In this document: piece after piece, positions 14,406-23,884 of the stretch
Numbering within the stretch: the stretch's first letter is position 1
Layout: every line of letters begins with the position of its first letter
Assembly (NCBI RefSeq): GCF_016714285.1
Contig: NZ_JADJNN010000001.1
Coordinates: 1,005,418 to 1,069,417, forward strand
Direction of reading: 5' to 3'
Source: Nannocystis sp.
GTDB taxonomy: Bacteria; Myxococcota_A; Polyangia; Nannocystales; Nannocystaceae
DNA length: 64,000 nucleotides
The notes under the pieces: generated by a model
Told to the model about the DNA's origin: nothing
Database searches by the model: none
Seen by the model: only the letters and a program-made list of their open reading frames with translations
Program-made: the position numbers and the translations under genes

Positions 14406-15629
14406 ATGCGCAGACACGCACTGGCCCTCCTTCTGCTCGCCACTGCATGCGCGGGTGGTTCGGGCACTGCCACAACCGCGGCGGACCCGAGCGCCGTCTC
14501 GAGCCTCGATCCCGGGAGCACCAGCGTCAGCGCGCCGCCCACCAGCGACGGCAGCGGCAGCGCGAGCACGGGTAGTGGCAGCAGCACTGGAACGGACGAC
14601 GGCAGCGGCAGCGGCACGGACACGAGCACCGGGGCCGCGGCGCCCGACCTGCCGTCCGAGCCAGCGGGCGCGTGTCGGGACCTGCTGGCCTGGTCGGAGA
14701 CCGAGGCCTTCGCCGACGACGTCCACGTCTCGCACCCACTCCCGTCGTTCGCGCGGGCCGGGTTTTATTATGTGCACACCATGCGCCAGGAGGACGCGTC
14801 GGAGCGGCGCCTGTTGTTCGCCGCGCTCGGTCCGGACGGCGCCCCGGGGCCGTGGCAGGAGGCCGCGCCGGACCACGGTGGCGGGCCTCACGGATACACG
14901 GCGATCGTGGCCGACGGCCAAGCGTACCACTTTCGCAACGGTCACATCGCCCACTACGTATTCGCCGCCGACGGCACCATGGTAGGTGATGTCGAGCTGC
15001 TTGAGGACAGTCCGGACACCGCCTTTGGCGGCAACAAGTACGTATGGGACACCGCCGTCGCCATGCCCTTGCCCATGGGCCACCACGTCTTGCACCTCGG
15101 CGGCTTCTCCTTCACCGGTTATACATATCGCCCCGACGTCTATCGCAGCCCGGTGCCGCTGGCCGCCAGCTTCAGCGACACCGGCCTCGATCATCCAAGC
15201 GGGCAGCGGCCCGGCAAATCGGTGTTCTACGCGCCACCGGGCGTCGCGGGTGGCCATGTCTTCACCGGCCGCGGCGACGGCCCCGAACTGTGGCGTGGCG
15301 ATATCGACCCCGGGGGCGCGCTGCTCGGCTGGACGCAACTCCCGAACCTGCCCGATGGGACAGACAACCAGCGGGGCGACCTGTTTGTCGCCGGGCGCAC
15401 GCTCTTCACCGTGCGCGGCGCCGCGGTCCTGCGCGCCGACCTCGACCTCACGGGCGAGCTCGGCGCGTGGACCGGCGTCGCGTCGCTGCCCGGGCCGCAG
15501 GTCGACATGCACTGGGGCGAGGGTCACCTCGAGGGGGCCGCGTATGCGGTCGTCGACGAGCACGTCTACCTGACCGGGCCCCGGCGAGTGTACTTCGCGG
15601 CACTCATGGGCCGTCCCTGCGACGGCTGA
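14406..15629 (+). CDS. lipoprotein with beta-propeller-like domain
   Basis: 407 residues. Lipoprotein signal (LLLATAC) followed by a Gly/Ser/Thr linker to about residue 85 and a conserved-looking extracellular domain with repeated strands (GYTAIVADGQAYHF, HHVLHLGGFSFTG, LFVAGRTLFTVRG, YAVVDEHVYLTGP), suggesting a kelch/propeller-type fold of five or six blades. No catalytic motif recognised. ATAAGA/TAAGAC lies about 6 nt before ATG 14406. Convergent with the next gene. Confidence 0.82.
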   Translation: MRRHALALLLLATACAGGSGTATTAADPSAVSSLDPGSTSVSAPPTSDGSGSASTGSGSSTGTDDGSGSGTDTSTGAAAPDLPSEPAGACRDLLAWSETEAFADDVHVSHPLPSFARAGFYYVHTMRQEDASERRLLFAALGPDGAPGPWQEAAPDHGGGPHGYTAIVADGQAYHFRNGHIAHYVFAADGTMVGDVELLEDSPDTAFGGNKYVWDTAVAMPLPMGHHVLHLGGFSFTGYTYRPDVYRSPVPLAASFSDTGLDHPSGQRPGKSVFYAPPGVAGGHVFTGRGDGPELWRGDIDPGGALLGWTQLPNLPDGTDNQRGDLFVAGRTLFTVRGAAVLRADLDLTGELGAWTGVASLPGPQVDMHWGEGHLEGAAYAVVDEHVYLTGPRRVYFAALMGRPCDG

Positions 15630-15782
15630 GACCGACGCCTGCGACGCGACGGGTGCGTGATATCGTGGGGTGAACGACGCGACGGCCTTGGTCGGCCATC
15701 CACCGGCCCATGCACGAGGGACAGCAGCCTGCGGCGCCTCCATCGCCTGGGCGACCACGGAGGCGCATCACACGGGCTGCTA

Positions 15783-16469
15783 CTACTTGCCCTGCGCCTT
15801 GATACGGCGGGCCTCCTGGACCACGCCCGGCTCGCCGCCGCGGGTGCCGCGGATCTGGTACTGGTGGCCGTTGAGGCCCGCCGGCTTCTCGAGCAGGATC
15901 ACCGGGGTCAGGCCGGCGACGCTGCGGAAGGTGTTGTCGTAGCTCGGGCGGCCGGCGTCGATCTCGAAGCTGGCCGCGGGCAGGGCCAGGTTGCCGTCGG
16001 AGTCGAGGAAGCAGACCGTGCCGCGCATCGCCTTGGTGGCCTTGCCGCCGGTGCGCTGCAGCTCGAGGCGGTAGCTGTCGGACAGGATCGGCGCGCCCGC
16101 GAAGGTGCGCTCGGCGAGCAGGGTGCCGCTGGCCCAGGTGGCCTCACCGAGGCCGCGCGGCCCGACCTTCCACTGCGAGTCGCCGGCCATGCTGTTGTAC
16201 TCGGCGAGCTTGGCGTCGATCTTCTGCTTGGCGGCGTCGAAGTCGTCGGCGCACTTCTTGGCGGCCGCGGCGTCGTCCTTGTTGACCAGCTGGCAGATGC
16301 CGCGGGCGATCTTGGCGCCGTTCTGGTCGAAGAAGCTCTTGAACTTGGTCCACTCGGACTGACACGGGTTGGCCGCGGACGCGGTGGCGGGCGCGAGGAC
16401 GGCGACGGCCGCGGTGGCGGCGATGCAGGAGGCGATGATGCGATGGCTGATTCGGTTGCTCACGGACAT
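15783..16469 (-). CDS. secreted protein of unknown function
   Basis: 228 residues with a Sec signal peptide (hydrophobic stretch, ATASA-AN cleavage near residue 33). The mature part starts with a short helical segment bearing two Cys (NPCQSEW, GICQLVNK) and a KKCADDFDAAKQKIDAKL coiled stretch, then a beta-rich domain (TLLAERTFAGAPILS, SYRLELQRTGGKATKAM, YDNTFRSVAG). Not recognised. TATCTT lies 6 nt before ATG 16469, consistent with a leaderless mRNA. Confidence 0.75.
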   Translation of the reverse strand: MSVSNRISHRIIASCIAATAAVAVLAPATASAANPCQSEWTKFKSFFDQNGAKIARGICQLVNKDDAAAAKKCADDFDAAKQKIDAKLAEYNSMAGDSQWKVGPRGLGEATWASGTLLAERTFAGAPILSDSYRLELQRTGGKATKAMRGTVCFLDSDGNLALPAASFEIDAGRPSYDNTFRSVAGLTPVILLEKPAGLNGHQYQIRGTRGGEPGVVQEARRIKAQGK

Positions 16470-16527
16470 GCTGGCAAGATAGCGGCTCCCGCCGCGTTGC
16501 CATCACACAGCGATCCTACACGCGAGG

Positions 16528-19500
16528 CTAGCGGTCGAGCGCGTCGGCGGACGAGAGCCCCCACAGCGCCTCCGCGTCGCGCACGATCGCGTCCACCGAT
16601 GCATCGAGCGTCGCCAGGTCCCACAGCCGCGCCGTCCCATCCCAGCTCGCGGTCGCCAGCGTCGCGCTGTCGCGGCTGAACTCGACCCCCGCCACCCGCC
16701 CGCCGTGCCCGGTGAGCACCGCCCGCAGCGCCCCGGTCTCGGCGTCCCACACCTGCGCGACGCCCTGGGGCCCGGCGCTGGCGACCCAGCGCTCGTCGGG
16801 CGAGAGGGCCACGTCGAGCGGCCACGGCCCCGCGTGCGCCACCTTCCAGCGCACCCCCTCCGGTCCGCTGCGCGCGAGGAAGCGACTGCCGCCGACGATG
16901 ACCGTGCGCCCGTCGTTCGAGACGTCCGCCGTGGTCGCGCCCGCGGGCGCGACCACCGGGCGACAGCGCAGCGGGTCCCCGGCCGCGAGCACGTACACCG
17001 TCGCGTCGACCGAGACCATCACCGCCCGGCTGTGATCCGGCGCCCCGGCGATGTCCGGCCACTCCACCAGCGGGCAGTCGATCGCCGGCACGTCCTCGCC
17101 GGTGTCGACGTCCACCGCGAAGAAGCCCGCACCATAGCTCGAGAACACGAGCACGTTGTCCGCGAGCGCGACGACGCGGCGGCCCATCAGCGGCAGCTCC
17201 TGCCCTGGCACGATCACCTGGCCCCGGCCCCGCCGCCACTCGGCCAGCAACGGCGCCGGCGGAGACCACAGCGGCTCGCCCGTCGCCGTGGAGAAGATGT
17301 GCGGACCGGGCGGGCCGGCGCCGGCGTCGACGATCGCCACGCGGACCCCGTCCGGGAGGAAGGCGCTGGCCTTCACGGTGCCGCTCCCGATCTCGAGCTC
17401 GTGCCGACGCAGCCCGCTCGCCCGGTCCCACACCAGCGCCCTGCCCTCGCCGTGGGTCGTCACCAGCGACGCGCCGTCGGGCGCGAAGCTCACGCCCGAG
17501 AGGCCGTGCTCGTCGGTGAAGACGCGCGGCCGCGGAGCCGCCGGGAGGGCCCACTGCGTGACCTCGGCGGCGCTTGCCACGAGGACGCTGCCGTCGCCGA
17601 ACAGGCGGACCGCGCGGGCCTTGGCGCCGGCGATCGTGCCGAGCGGCTGCAGCTCTGGCAGCGTGAACACCTCGACGCCGCCACGCTCACGGACGATCGC
17701 AAGCCGCCCACCGTCGGGCCCGATCACCACCTGGCGCACCGGGTTCGGGCGATCGGCCGCCAGCGTCCAGGTCCGGCCCGTCGCGAATTCGCGGACCGCC
17801 ACCCGCCCCTGCACGCCCGCGACGACCGCCCAGCGCGCGTCGGCTGCCAGCGCCAGGTGGGCGAAGCTCACGAAGTCGCGGGGCTCGAGCGCCGCCGTGA
17901 AGCGGGGCGCGGCCATACCGGTGGCCACCCCGACCCGGCCATCGGAGCACAACACCGCGTAACGACCGTCGAGCAGGCCCGACAGGCCGACGAGCGGAAT
18001 GTCGCCGCAGATCCCGAGCAGCTGCGGCTGCGTCAGACTCCCGCCTCGCACCGCGGCGCGCACCGGCCACGCGTCACCGACGTTGAAGTCGATCAGCTCC
18101 CACGCCTCGTCGTCCGCCTCGCCGGTGGCCAGCGAGAGCGCCGACAACAGGAACCCCGCCGAGACCACCCACACCTTCCCGGCCTCGACCCGAAGCTCGC
18201 GCGTCAACTTCTCGGTCCGCACCCGCCAGCGCTCGATCCCCCCGGTGAGTCGGCGCAGCGAGTGGTCGTCCCCGCAGAGAATGTCGTCGACGGTGAGCGC
18301 CACCAGCATGTGACAGTCCGGCAGCGCCGCGCTGGCGAGGCGGGTCGGGCGAGCCGCCGCGCGGGCGCCCGCGAGCAGGCCGCGGGCCGCGGGCGAGTCG
18401 ACCAGGCCGAGCGCCTGCGCGGCCAGCACCTCCATGGCGGCGTTGTCCCTGCGATCGTCGGCGGCCCGCGCCTGGGCCACCAGCGCCGTCGCCAGGTTGC
18501 GATCCGAGGCCGCCAGCGCCGCCCGGACCTCGGTCTCCGCCGCGACGGCCCGATCTCGCTGCGCCCGCAAGCTCAGGTTGCCGAGCACCAGCAGGACCGC
18601 GATCACGATCACCGCCGCGCCAGCGACCAGGAGCGGCCCACGCCACGCCCGCACGAAGCGCAGCGCGAGCTCCAGCCGGGTGTATCGGTGCGCCTGCACC
18701 CGACGGCCCTCGAGGTACGCGGCGACGTCGGCGGCCAGCGCCGCGGCGTCGGCGTAGCGAGCCGCGGGCGCCTCTGCCAGCGCTCGCTCTGCGATCGCCG
18801 CCAGCTCCGCGGGGACCTCTCGCAGCGCCGAGCGCTCCCCGACGACAGCGGCCGCCCCGCGCGGCGGGCACCCCAGCAGCAGCTCGTGCAGCACGGCCCC
18901 GAGGCCCCAGACATCGGAGCGGCGATCCGCCGGCTCGCCGCGCGCCTGCTCCGGGCTCATGTATGCCGGCGTGCCGACGATCGCCCCGCGCCGGGTCGCC
19001 CCCGCGTCCGCGTCCCCGGCCCCCTCGCCGCCGTCGCCGAGCCGGCGCGCCAGCCCCCAGTCGACCACCTGGGTCTCGCCGAACGCCCCGACCATGATGT
19101 TCGCCGGCTTGAGGTCGCGGTGGATCACGCCCTGCGCGTGCGCGTACGCCAGCGCCTGACAGGCGTCGAGGTAATGCGCCAGCAGCCCCATGCGCTCGCC
19201 GACCCCGGGCCGCTCCGCCAGCAGCTGCGACAGCGGTCGACCTCGCATCAGCCGCATCGTGTAGAACGGCCGCCCGTCGGCGCCCTGCCCCTCGTCGTAC
19301 ACCGTGACGATGCCCGGGTGCTCGAGGCCCGCGGTCACCCGCACCTCGCCCGCGAGTCGCCGCGCGAGCCCCTCGTCGTGCGCCTCCTTGAGCGCGACCA
19401 TCCGCCCGAGCCAGCGGTCGCGCGCCAGGTACACGCGCCCCATGCCGCCGACGCCGAGCAGCCCGAGCCGCTCGTAGCGCGCGTGCTCCGGCGGCGCCGA

Positions 19501-19530
19501 GGCCGGCCACGACGCGGGCGCCCCGGCCAC
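16528..19530 (-). CDS. Ser/Thr protein kinase with membrane segment and WD40-like C-terminus
   Basis: 1000 residues from GTG 19530. Hanks kinase: GVGGMGRVY (27-35), Lys48, HRDLKPAN (about 136-143), DWG (about 156-158) in place of DFG, TPAYMSPEQ. A transmembrane helix (about 295-318) separates the cytoplasmic kinase from a long, probably periplasmic, region with a helical stalk and WD40-like repeats; the clearest is near the end (GHGGRVAGVEFSRDSATLATASWDG in pieces, WDLATLD). It lies 41 nt downstream of the FHA-like/winged-helix gene, a likely partner or substrate. The sensed ligand is unknown. Confidence 0.93.
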   Translation of the reverse strand: MAGAPASWPASAPPEHARYERLGLLGVGGMGRVYLARDRWLGRMVALKEAHDEGLARRLAGEVRVTAGLEHPGIVTVYDEGQGADGRPFYTMRLMRGRPLSQLLAERPGVGERMGLLAHYLDACQALAYAHAQGVIHRDLKPANIMVGAFGETQVVDWGLARRLGDGGEGAGDADAGATRRGAIVGTPAYMSPEQARGEPADRRSDVWGLGAVLHELLLGCPPRGAAAVVGERSALREVPAELAAIAERALAEAPAARYADAAALAADVAAYLEGRRVQAHRYTRLELALRFVRAWRGPLLVAGAAVIVIAVLLVLGNLSLRAQRDRAVAAETEVRAALAASDRNLATALVAQARAADDRRDNAAMEVLAAQALGLVDSPAARGLLAGARAAARPTRLASAALPDCHMLVALTVDDILCGDDHSLRRLTGGIERWRVRTEKLTRELRVEAGKVWVVSAGFLLSALSLATGEADDEAWELIDFNVGDAWPVRAAVRGGSLTQPQLLGICGDIPLVGLSGLLDGRYAVLCSDGRVGVATGMAAPRFTAALEPRDFVSFAHLALAADARWAVVAGVQGRVAVREFATGRTWTLAADRPNPVRQVVIGPDGGRLAIVRERGGVEVFTLPELQPLGTIAGAKARAVRLFGDGSVLVASAAEVTQWALPAAPRPRVFTDEHGLSGVSFAPDGASLVTTHGEGRALVWDRASGLRRHELEIGSGTVKASAFLPDGVRVAIVDAGAGPPGPHIFSTATGEPLWSPPAPLLAEWRRGRGQVIVPGQELPLMGRRVVALADNVLVFSSYGAGFFAVDVDTGEDVPAIDCPLVEWPDIAGAPDHSRAVMVSVDATVYVLAAGDPLRCRPVVAPAGATTADVSNDGRTVIVGGSRFLARSGPEGVRWKVAHAGPWPLDVALSPDERWVASAGPQGVAQVWDAETGALRAVLTGHGGRVAGVEFSRDSATLATASWDGTARLWDLATLDASVDAIVRDAEALWGLSSADALDR

Positions 19531-19571
19531 GCTCGTCGCCTCGACAGGGCCGCTCAGATCGTCGGCGTGGC

Positions 19572-20471
19572 TCAGCTGCGATCCTCGAGCACGTCGCTGT
19601 GGCGGAGCACGAGCTCCACCTGCCCGGTCCCGGCCGCTCGCACCAGGTCCGTGCGTATCCCGCCCTCACGCAGGCGGGCGCGCAGGCGGCCAAGGTTCAC
19701 GTCCCAGCGCTTGCGCAGCACCCACGCGTCCTCCTCCTCCGGCCACACCTCGCGGGCCACGACCTCCCAGCCCGCGGGTCCGCCGAGCGCCGCCAGCTCC
19801 GACAAGATCCTCGCGTGCACGCCCGCGAAGATCACCGGCGGCGCGTCACCGACCTGCACATGCACCGTCTCCCACGCTGTCACGATCCGCAGCGGCGGAT
19901 CGATCCCCCCGGTCACGCGCGTCGGCGACGGCCCGGCGCCGCCGGCCGCCACCTCGACGGCCCGGAACGGCACGCCCTCGATCGACCAGGTGTCGCCCGC
20001 GGCCAGCGGCGTCGTCACGCCGCCCTGGGCCCGCCGCCAGCCGTCATCGGTGTCCCACAGCAGGCACGCCGCATCGACCTCATAGCGCGCGAAGACCTGG
20101 ATCTGCGGCCGCACCTGCAGCGAGCACAGTCCCGGCAGGATCATCGTCGGCAGCCCCGGAGCCTCGATCGCCAGCGCCGTCGCCGGCAGCTCGACCGCCA
20201 GGACCTCCAGCTCGATCCCCTGCGCCAGCGCGATCCGCTGACCCGCGACCAGCCGCACCTCCGCGACGCTGCGCCCCTCGACCGCGAGCCGGCGCCGCAG
20301 CGCCAGCAGCCACAGGTCCCCGCTGCGCAGGCTCAGCATCGCGTGGCCCTCCGACACCCGCGGGTCGTCGATCTGCAGCGCCGCGCTCCACAGCCGACCG
20401 ACCAGCTCCCCGACCCCGAGCGAGCAAGACCTCCCATCCGGCAGCCGGAAGGTCGCATAAGCACGATTCAT
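19572..20471 (-). CDS. FHA-like domain protein with C-terminal winged-helix domain
   Basis: 299 residues from ATG 20471. An FHA-like N-terminus is suggested by GELVGRLWSAALQIDDPRVS and EGHAMLSLRS, the place of the usual GR-x-n-x-I-x-L-x-VSR-x-HA core. The C-terminal 80 residues resemble an OmpR/DnrI-type winged helix (ILSELAALGG, VAREVWPEEEDAWVLRKRWD, NLGRLRARLREGG). A phosphothreonine-reading transcription regulator controlled by the kinase encoded directly downstream is a natural model, inferred from domains and order. TACAAG lies 6 nt before the start. Confidence 0.8.
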   Translation of the reverse strand: MNRAYATFRLPDGRSCSLGVGELVGRLWSAALQIDDPRVSEGHAMLSLRSGDLWLLALRRRLAVEGRSVAEVRLVAGQRIALAQGIELEVLAVELPATALAIEAPGLPTMILPGLCSLQVRPQIQVFARYEVDAACLLWDTDDGWRRAQGGVTTPLAAGDTWSIEGVPFRAVEVAAGGAGPSPTRVTGGIDPPLRIVTAWETVHVQVGDAPPVIFAGVHARILSELAALGGPAGWEVVAREVWPEEEDAWVLRKRWDVNLGRLRARLREGGIRTDLVRAAGTGQVELVLRHSDVLEDRS

Positions 20472-20622
20472 GGCCCCCTTGTAACACCGATGCCCTCTGC
20501 CCACCGCGCGCGCAAACGCGTCCCACGAGCGTCCCGGAGCGTGCCTCCGGGCCCTGCTCGCGCATGCTCAGGCCCCACGTGCGCGTCGGCGGGACCGGAT
20601 CATCACTACCGCGCGCCGGTCG

Positions 20623-22830
20623 TCAGCCGAGCACCGCGTGGAGAAAGCGATCGCCCTCGATCACCACGAACTCGCACGCCTCGATGCAGCGCACCGAGGC
20701 CGATCGCACGCTGCGGTCGAACAGCGCCATCTCGCCGAAGAAGTTGCCCTCCGCCACCGTGACGAACTCGGTCTCGCCGCCGTCCGGCCGCGCCCGGAAG
20801 ACCTTCACCTTGCCCGAGAGGATGACGTAGACCTTGTCGGCGAGCTCACCCTCGGCGAACAGGAGCTCGCCCGCCTCGCGGGTCACCACCTGCGAATCGC
20901 CGAGCAGCGCCCGGCACTGCGCGTCGTCGAAGTTGGCGCACAGGGGGATCCGGCGCAGCGCGTCGGCGGCCTCGCTGCGCGCCGGCGGGACCAGGAACTC
21001 GTTCGGGATGCGCCTCGGCTCGCCGAACCAATCGTAGGTGGTATCGCCATACACCGTGCCCGTCGATGCGAACGCGGCGTTCTCCGCCAGCAGGTCCTCG
21101 ATGACCAGGTCCCGCGCCTTGAGCAGGTAGCTGCGGATGAGCAGCATCGACAGCTCATTGGAATTCGGCGACATCGGATACGCCTTGAGCGCCGCGATCA
21201 TATCCTCCTCCTCCGACGCCGGGCCGCGATACATCGTGGTGCGAAAGCCCGAGGTGAATGACGTGTACGGCGGGTTCTCGAAGCCTGGCACCCGCCGCCG
21301 CGGGTCGCGCAGCATCGCGAACAGCTTGTTGGCGACGCGGGTCTGGAGCTGGTTGTAGGCGTGCAGGGCGTCCCGCGCGCCCGGGTCGCACAGCTCCCGC
21401 TCGTACTGCTCCTCGGCGTTCACGTGCCGCGGGTACACGCGAAACAGCGTCACGAAGCCGTGGTTGTCCGGGTTGACGCACACGAAGTTCTTCTCCGCCG
21501 CGAGCAGCCGACGCAAGGAGATCCCGACCTCGATGAGCCGCCCGAGCATCACCTGAAAGCCCTCGCGCCCGAAGTGCCGCAGCGTCGCCCAGCCGGCCAG
21601 CGCCAGCGAGCCGGGGCGCGAACACTCGAGCGTGAACTTGAAGGGATTGTAAGGGGTCCGGTCCTGCAGGTACGCCGGCATCGGCCGCGACAGCAGGTCG
21701 ACGAAATGATCGTAGTCCTTGACCAGGAAGTAGCTGCAGCAGTACGGCGACCAGCCCGTCTTGTGCAGATCGATGCCGACCGCGTCGGCGTGGTGAATGT
21801 GCTGGATCTGCGAGCGATTGTGCGAGATGGCCCGCAGCGCCGTCGGCGAGAAGCCGAGCGGGTTGCTGCGAAAGTCATACGTATTGAACGCCGTGAACGA
21901 CCAGCCGATCACCGCGTCCGCGTAGAGCACGGGCCGCGGGTGACCGCCCGCGTTGTCATACTCGTCGATGAGCGCCCGCACCTCCGCGATCGGGTCGATG
22001 GCGAAGGCGTCTGTGGTCCCCATCGTGCACACCACCATGGCGATCGGCTTGCCCTCCTCCCGGCACTCACGCATCACCCGCTGCAGGTGGGCCACGCTCA
22101 TGCGATTGTGCTCGTCCACCTCGATCGCGCGGATGTTGTTCATGCCCAGGCCGGTCCAGTCGGTGTTGGACGCCTTCGAGAAGTGGCCCGCCGCGGAGAC
22201 CAGCACCTGGGCGTCCTCGCGGATGCCACGATCGCGGGTCTGCTTGCCGAGCACCTGGGTCAGCGCGTACTTGAGGCCGTAGAGGTAGCAGCCGGAGCCG
22301 CCCGAGGTGTAGAGGCCGCCGGCAAGGCCGCGGTCCCAGCCGATCATGTCGGCGAGGATCGCCCCGGACTCGATCTCGGCGCGCGCGACGTTCCACGAGT
22401 ACTCGCCCTCGACGATGTTCGGGCTGAACACCGCGCCGAGCGTGGCCCCGATGATCGACGCCGTGTTCGCCGGCGGGATCACGTTGGCCATCGTCTGCGG
22501 GTGGTTCCAGTTCGGCATCCCGTCGAACAGCCCGACGAGCTCGCGGATCACCTCGGCGAGCGGCACCATCTCCTGGCCCAGCCGCGCCTCGCGGCAGCGC
22601 GTGTAGTCCGGCAGCGCCGGGCTGCCCAGGTAGCCCTGCCACGCGGCCTGACCCGCGAAGCTGCGCGGCGGCTTCAGCTCGTCGAGGAGACTGACCGCGT
22701 GGCGGAAGGTGTTGGCGAACGCGTCGTCCGCCTCCGCCTCGCGCCACGGCGAGGGGAACGAGTCCTTCAGGACCTCCATGCGCTCGCGCCAGCTGCCGGC
22801 GGGTGCGGGTCTGTCGTCATCGTGACTCAT
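20623..22830 (-). CDS. group II PLP-dependent decarboxylase fused to a cyclic-nucleotide-binding domain
   Basis: 735 residues. Residues about 60-590 are a pyridoxal-phosphate decarboxylase of the glutamate/aromatic amino acid/cysteine-sulfinate class, with TSGGSGCYLYGLKYAL, SAAGHFSKASN, YADAVIGWSF and the Schiff-base lysine block DLHKTGWSPY near residue 355. Residues about 610-735 are a cNMP-binding domain: GELLFAEGELADKVYVILSG and the phosphate cassette FFGEMALFDRSVRSAS, with the Arg expected to hold the cyclic phosphate. The amine product cannot be predicted. The fusion suggests that cAMP or cGMP controls the enzyme directly. It lies 45 nt downstream of an ECF sigma gene on the same strand. 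Confidence 0.93.
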   Translation of the reverse strand: MSHDDDRPAPAGSWRERMEVLKDSFPSPWREAEADDAFANTFRHAVSLLDELKPPRSFAGQAAWQGYLGSPALPDYTRCREARLGQEMVPLAEVIRELVGLFDGMPNWNHPQTMANVIPPANTASIIGATLGAVFSPNIVEGEYSWNVARAEIESGAILADMIGWDRGLAGGLYTSGGSGCYLYGLKYALTQVLGKQTRDRGIREDAQVLVSAAGHFSKASNTDWTGLGMNNIRAIEVDEHNRMSVAHLQRVMRECREEGKPIAMVVCTMGTTDAFAIDPIAEVRALIDEYDNAGGHPRPVLYADAVIGWSFTAFNTYDFRSNPLGFSPTALRAISHNRSQIQHIHHADAVGIDLHKTGWSPYCCSYFLVKDYDHFVDLLSRPMPAYLQDRTPYNPFKFTLECSRPGSLALAGWATLRHFGREGFQVMLGRLIEVGISLRRLLAAEKNFVCVNPDNHGFVTLFRVYPRHVNAEEQYERELCDPGARDALHAYNQLQTRVANKLFAMLRDPRRRVPGFENPPYTSFTSGFRTTMYRGPASEEEDMIAALKAYPMSPNSNELSMLLIRSYLLKARDLVIEDLLAENAAFASTGTVYGDTTYDWFGEPRRIPNEFLVPPARSEAADALRRIPLCANFDDAQCRALLGDSQVVTREAGELLFAEGELADKVYVILSGKVKVFRARPDGGETEFVTVAEGNFFGEMALFDRSVRSASVRCIEACEFVVIEGDRFLHAVLG

Positions 22831-22875
22831 GCGCGCTCGACTCCGTGGGTGTGGCGAGCACGATCACACACAGCC

Positions 22876-23463
22876 TCACTCCGGGGCCAGCGCCGCGTGC
22901 AGATAGGCCCGGGCGAACCGCCACGCTCGCTCCACCGTGCGGGTGCTGACCCCGAGCAAGGCCGCGATCTCGGCCTCCGAGAGCCCGCCGAAGTGGCGCA
23001 GCAGCACCACCTGCGCCCGCTCCGGGTGCTCGGCCTGGAGGCGCGTGAGCGCGGCGTCGAGGGCCAGCAGGTCCTCGCTGGGCAGACCGTCGTCGACCGC
23101 CAGCTCGGCCAGCGCCTCGGACGACTCACGCCGCAGCTCCCCGCCCCGCTTGTGCGCCGCCTTGCGCCGCGCCTGGTCGATCACGATCTCCCGCATCGCC
23201 TGGGCCGCCGCGCCGAAGAAGTGCCCGCGCCCGTTCCAGCCCGGATCCTCGCGCTCCACCAGCGCCAGATAGGCCTCGTGCACCAGCGCCGTCGCCTGCA
23301 AGGTCTGACCCGGCGGCAGCCGCCGCAAGCGGGCCGCCGCCAGGGCGCGCAGCTCCTTGTACACCCGGGGCAGCAGCGCCGCCGCGGCCTCGACGTCGCC
23401 CGCCGCCGCCGCGTGCAGCATCCGCGTGATCTCGAGGTCGCCCGCCGCCATCGCCGCGAGCAT
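22876..23463 (-). CDS. ECF-type RNA polymerase sigma factor (Sig-70_X6-like)
   Basis: 195 residues from ATG 23463 (ATG 23451 also possible); the longer open frame upstream is Gly/Trp-rich and contains a palindromic repeat, so it is unlikely to be translated. Region 2: LPRVYKELRALAAARLRRLPPGQTLQA in pieces, ALVHEAYLALV, WNGRGHFFGAAAQAMREI. Region 4: LSEAEIAALLGVSTRTVERAW. The PGQTLQATALVHEAY block is typical of the Sig-70_X6 group. No anti-sigma gene is adjacent; instead the decarboxylase-cNMP gene follows, which it may transcribe. Confidence 0.9.
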   Translation of the reverse strand: MLAAMAAGDLEITRMLHAAAAGDVEAAAALLPRVYKELRALAAARLRRLPPGQTLQATALVHEAYLALVEREDPGWNGRGHFFGAAAQAMREIVIDQARRKAAHKRGGELRRESSEALAELAVDDGLPSEDLLALDAALTRLQAEHPERAQVVLLRHFGGLSEAEIAALLGVSTRTVERAWRFARAYLHAALAPE

Positions 23464-23507
23464 GCCTCCTTGATCGCCCGCGGTCAGCACCCCATCAGCA
23501 CCCCAAC

Positions 23508-23523
23508 CTGTCCCTTCAGACAG
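23508..23523. repeat. TGTCC palindrome upstream of the ECF sigma gene
   Basis: CTGTC-CCTTCA-GACAG forms a perfect 5-bp stem. It lies 45 nt upstream of the sigma start, a place where it could also act as a binding site. Confidence 0.7.
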
Positions 23524-23625
23524 CCTCCATCCGCCCCCGCCGACCCCATCGATTCGCGGATCCCAGACCCGCGACCGCGCGGCTCCGCCCCAATCACCAC
23601 CCAATCACGACCCCTCACAAAGCTG

Positions 23626-23654
23626 TTGACGCCGCCACAATATGCGTATATGGT
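23626..23654 (+). promoter_or_regulatory. sigma-70-type promoter for the tRNA-like RNA and PTH2 gene
   Basis: TTGACG (23626-23631), 17-nt spacer, TATGGT (23649-23654). The predicted transcription start is near 23661, about 145 nt upstream of the tRNA-like sequence. Nothing recognisable was found in the leader 23661-23804. Confidence 0.5.
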
Positions 23655-23804
23655 CAAACCCGTGAACCGAGCTTGACAGTCAGACCCGCCTTGACGGGGG
23701 GCCCCACGAGGGCCAGGAACAACCGCCCCAGAGGATCTGGAAGAAGGCCTATGAGGCACTTTTCAGGGTCCTGGGTGAGATCCTCGACAGCACTCGGAGC
23801 ATAC

Positions 23805-23879
23805 GCAGCGGTGGCGACAACGGTCATCGCGCCGGACCTAAGCACTCCGGAGACGCGGGTTCAACTCCTGTCCGCTGCA
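23805..23879 (+). tRNA. atypical tRNA-like RNA with a 9-nt anticodon loop
   Basis: All four arms fold. Acceptor GCAGCGG/CCGCTGC is 7 of 7, D stem GCGA/TCGC 4 of 4 with GG in the loop, anticodon stem CCGGA/TCCGG 5 of 5, T arm GCGGG-TTCAACT-CCTGT with the canonical T loop and two G-T pairs, and a 4-nt variable region. The discriminator is A, followed by CCC. The oddity is a 9-nt anticodon loop, CCTAAGCAC. If a C-C mismatch closes it to 7 nt (CTAAGCA) the anticodon would be AAG (Leu), but this is not a class II tRNA and position 37 would be C. Charging identity unknown. A PTH2-type peptidyl-tRNA hydrolase frame starts within a few nt of its 3' end. Confidence 0.65.
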
Positions 23880-23884
23880 CCCTC

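Noticed and set aside
23661..23804. SRP RNA or RNase P RNA in the leader before the tRNA-like sequence
   Set aside because: The diagnostic cores (GGAA/AGCA of SRP, GAGGAAAGTCC of RNase P) are not present.
23661..23879. tmRNA (ssrA) as an explanation for the RNA upstream of PTH2
   Set aside because: There is no 5' partner for a tmRNA acceptor and no tag reading frame; the local 7-bp acceptor stem closes a complete tRNA-sized fold.
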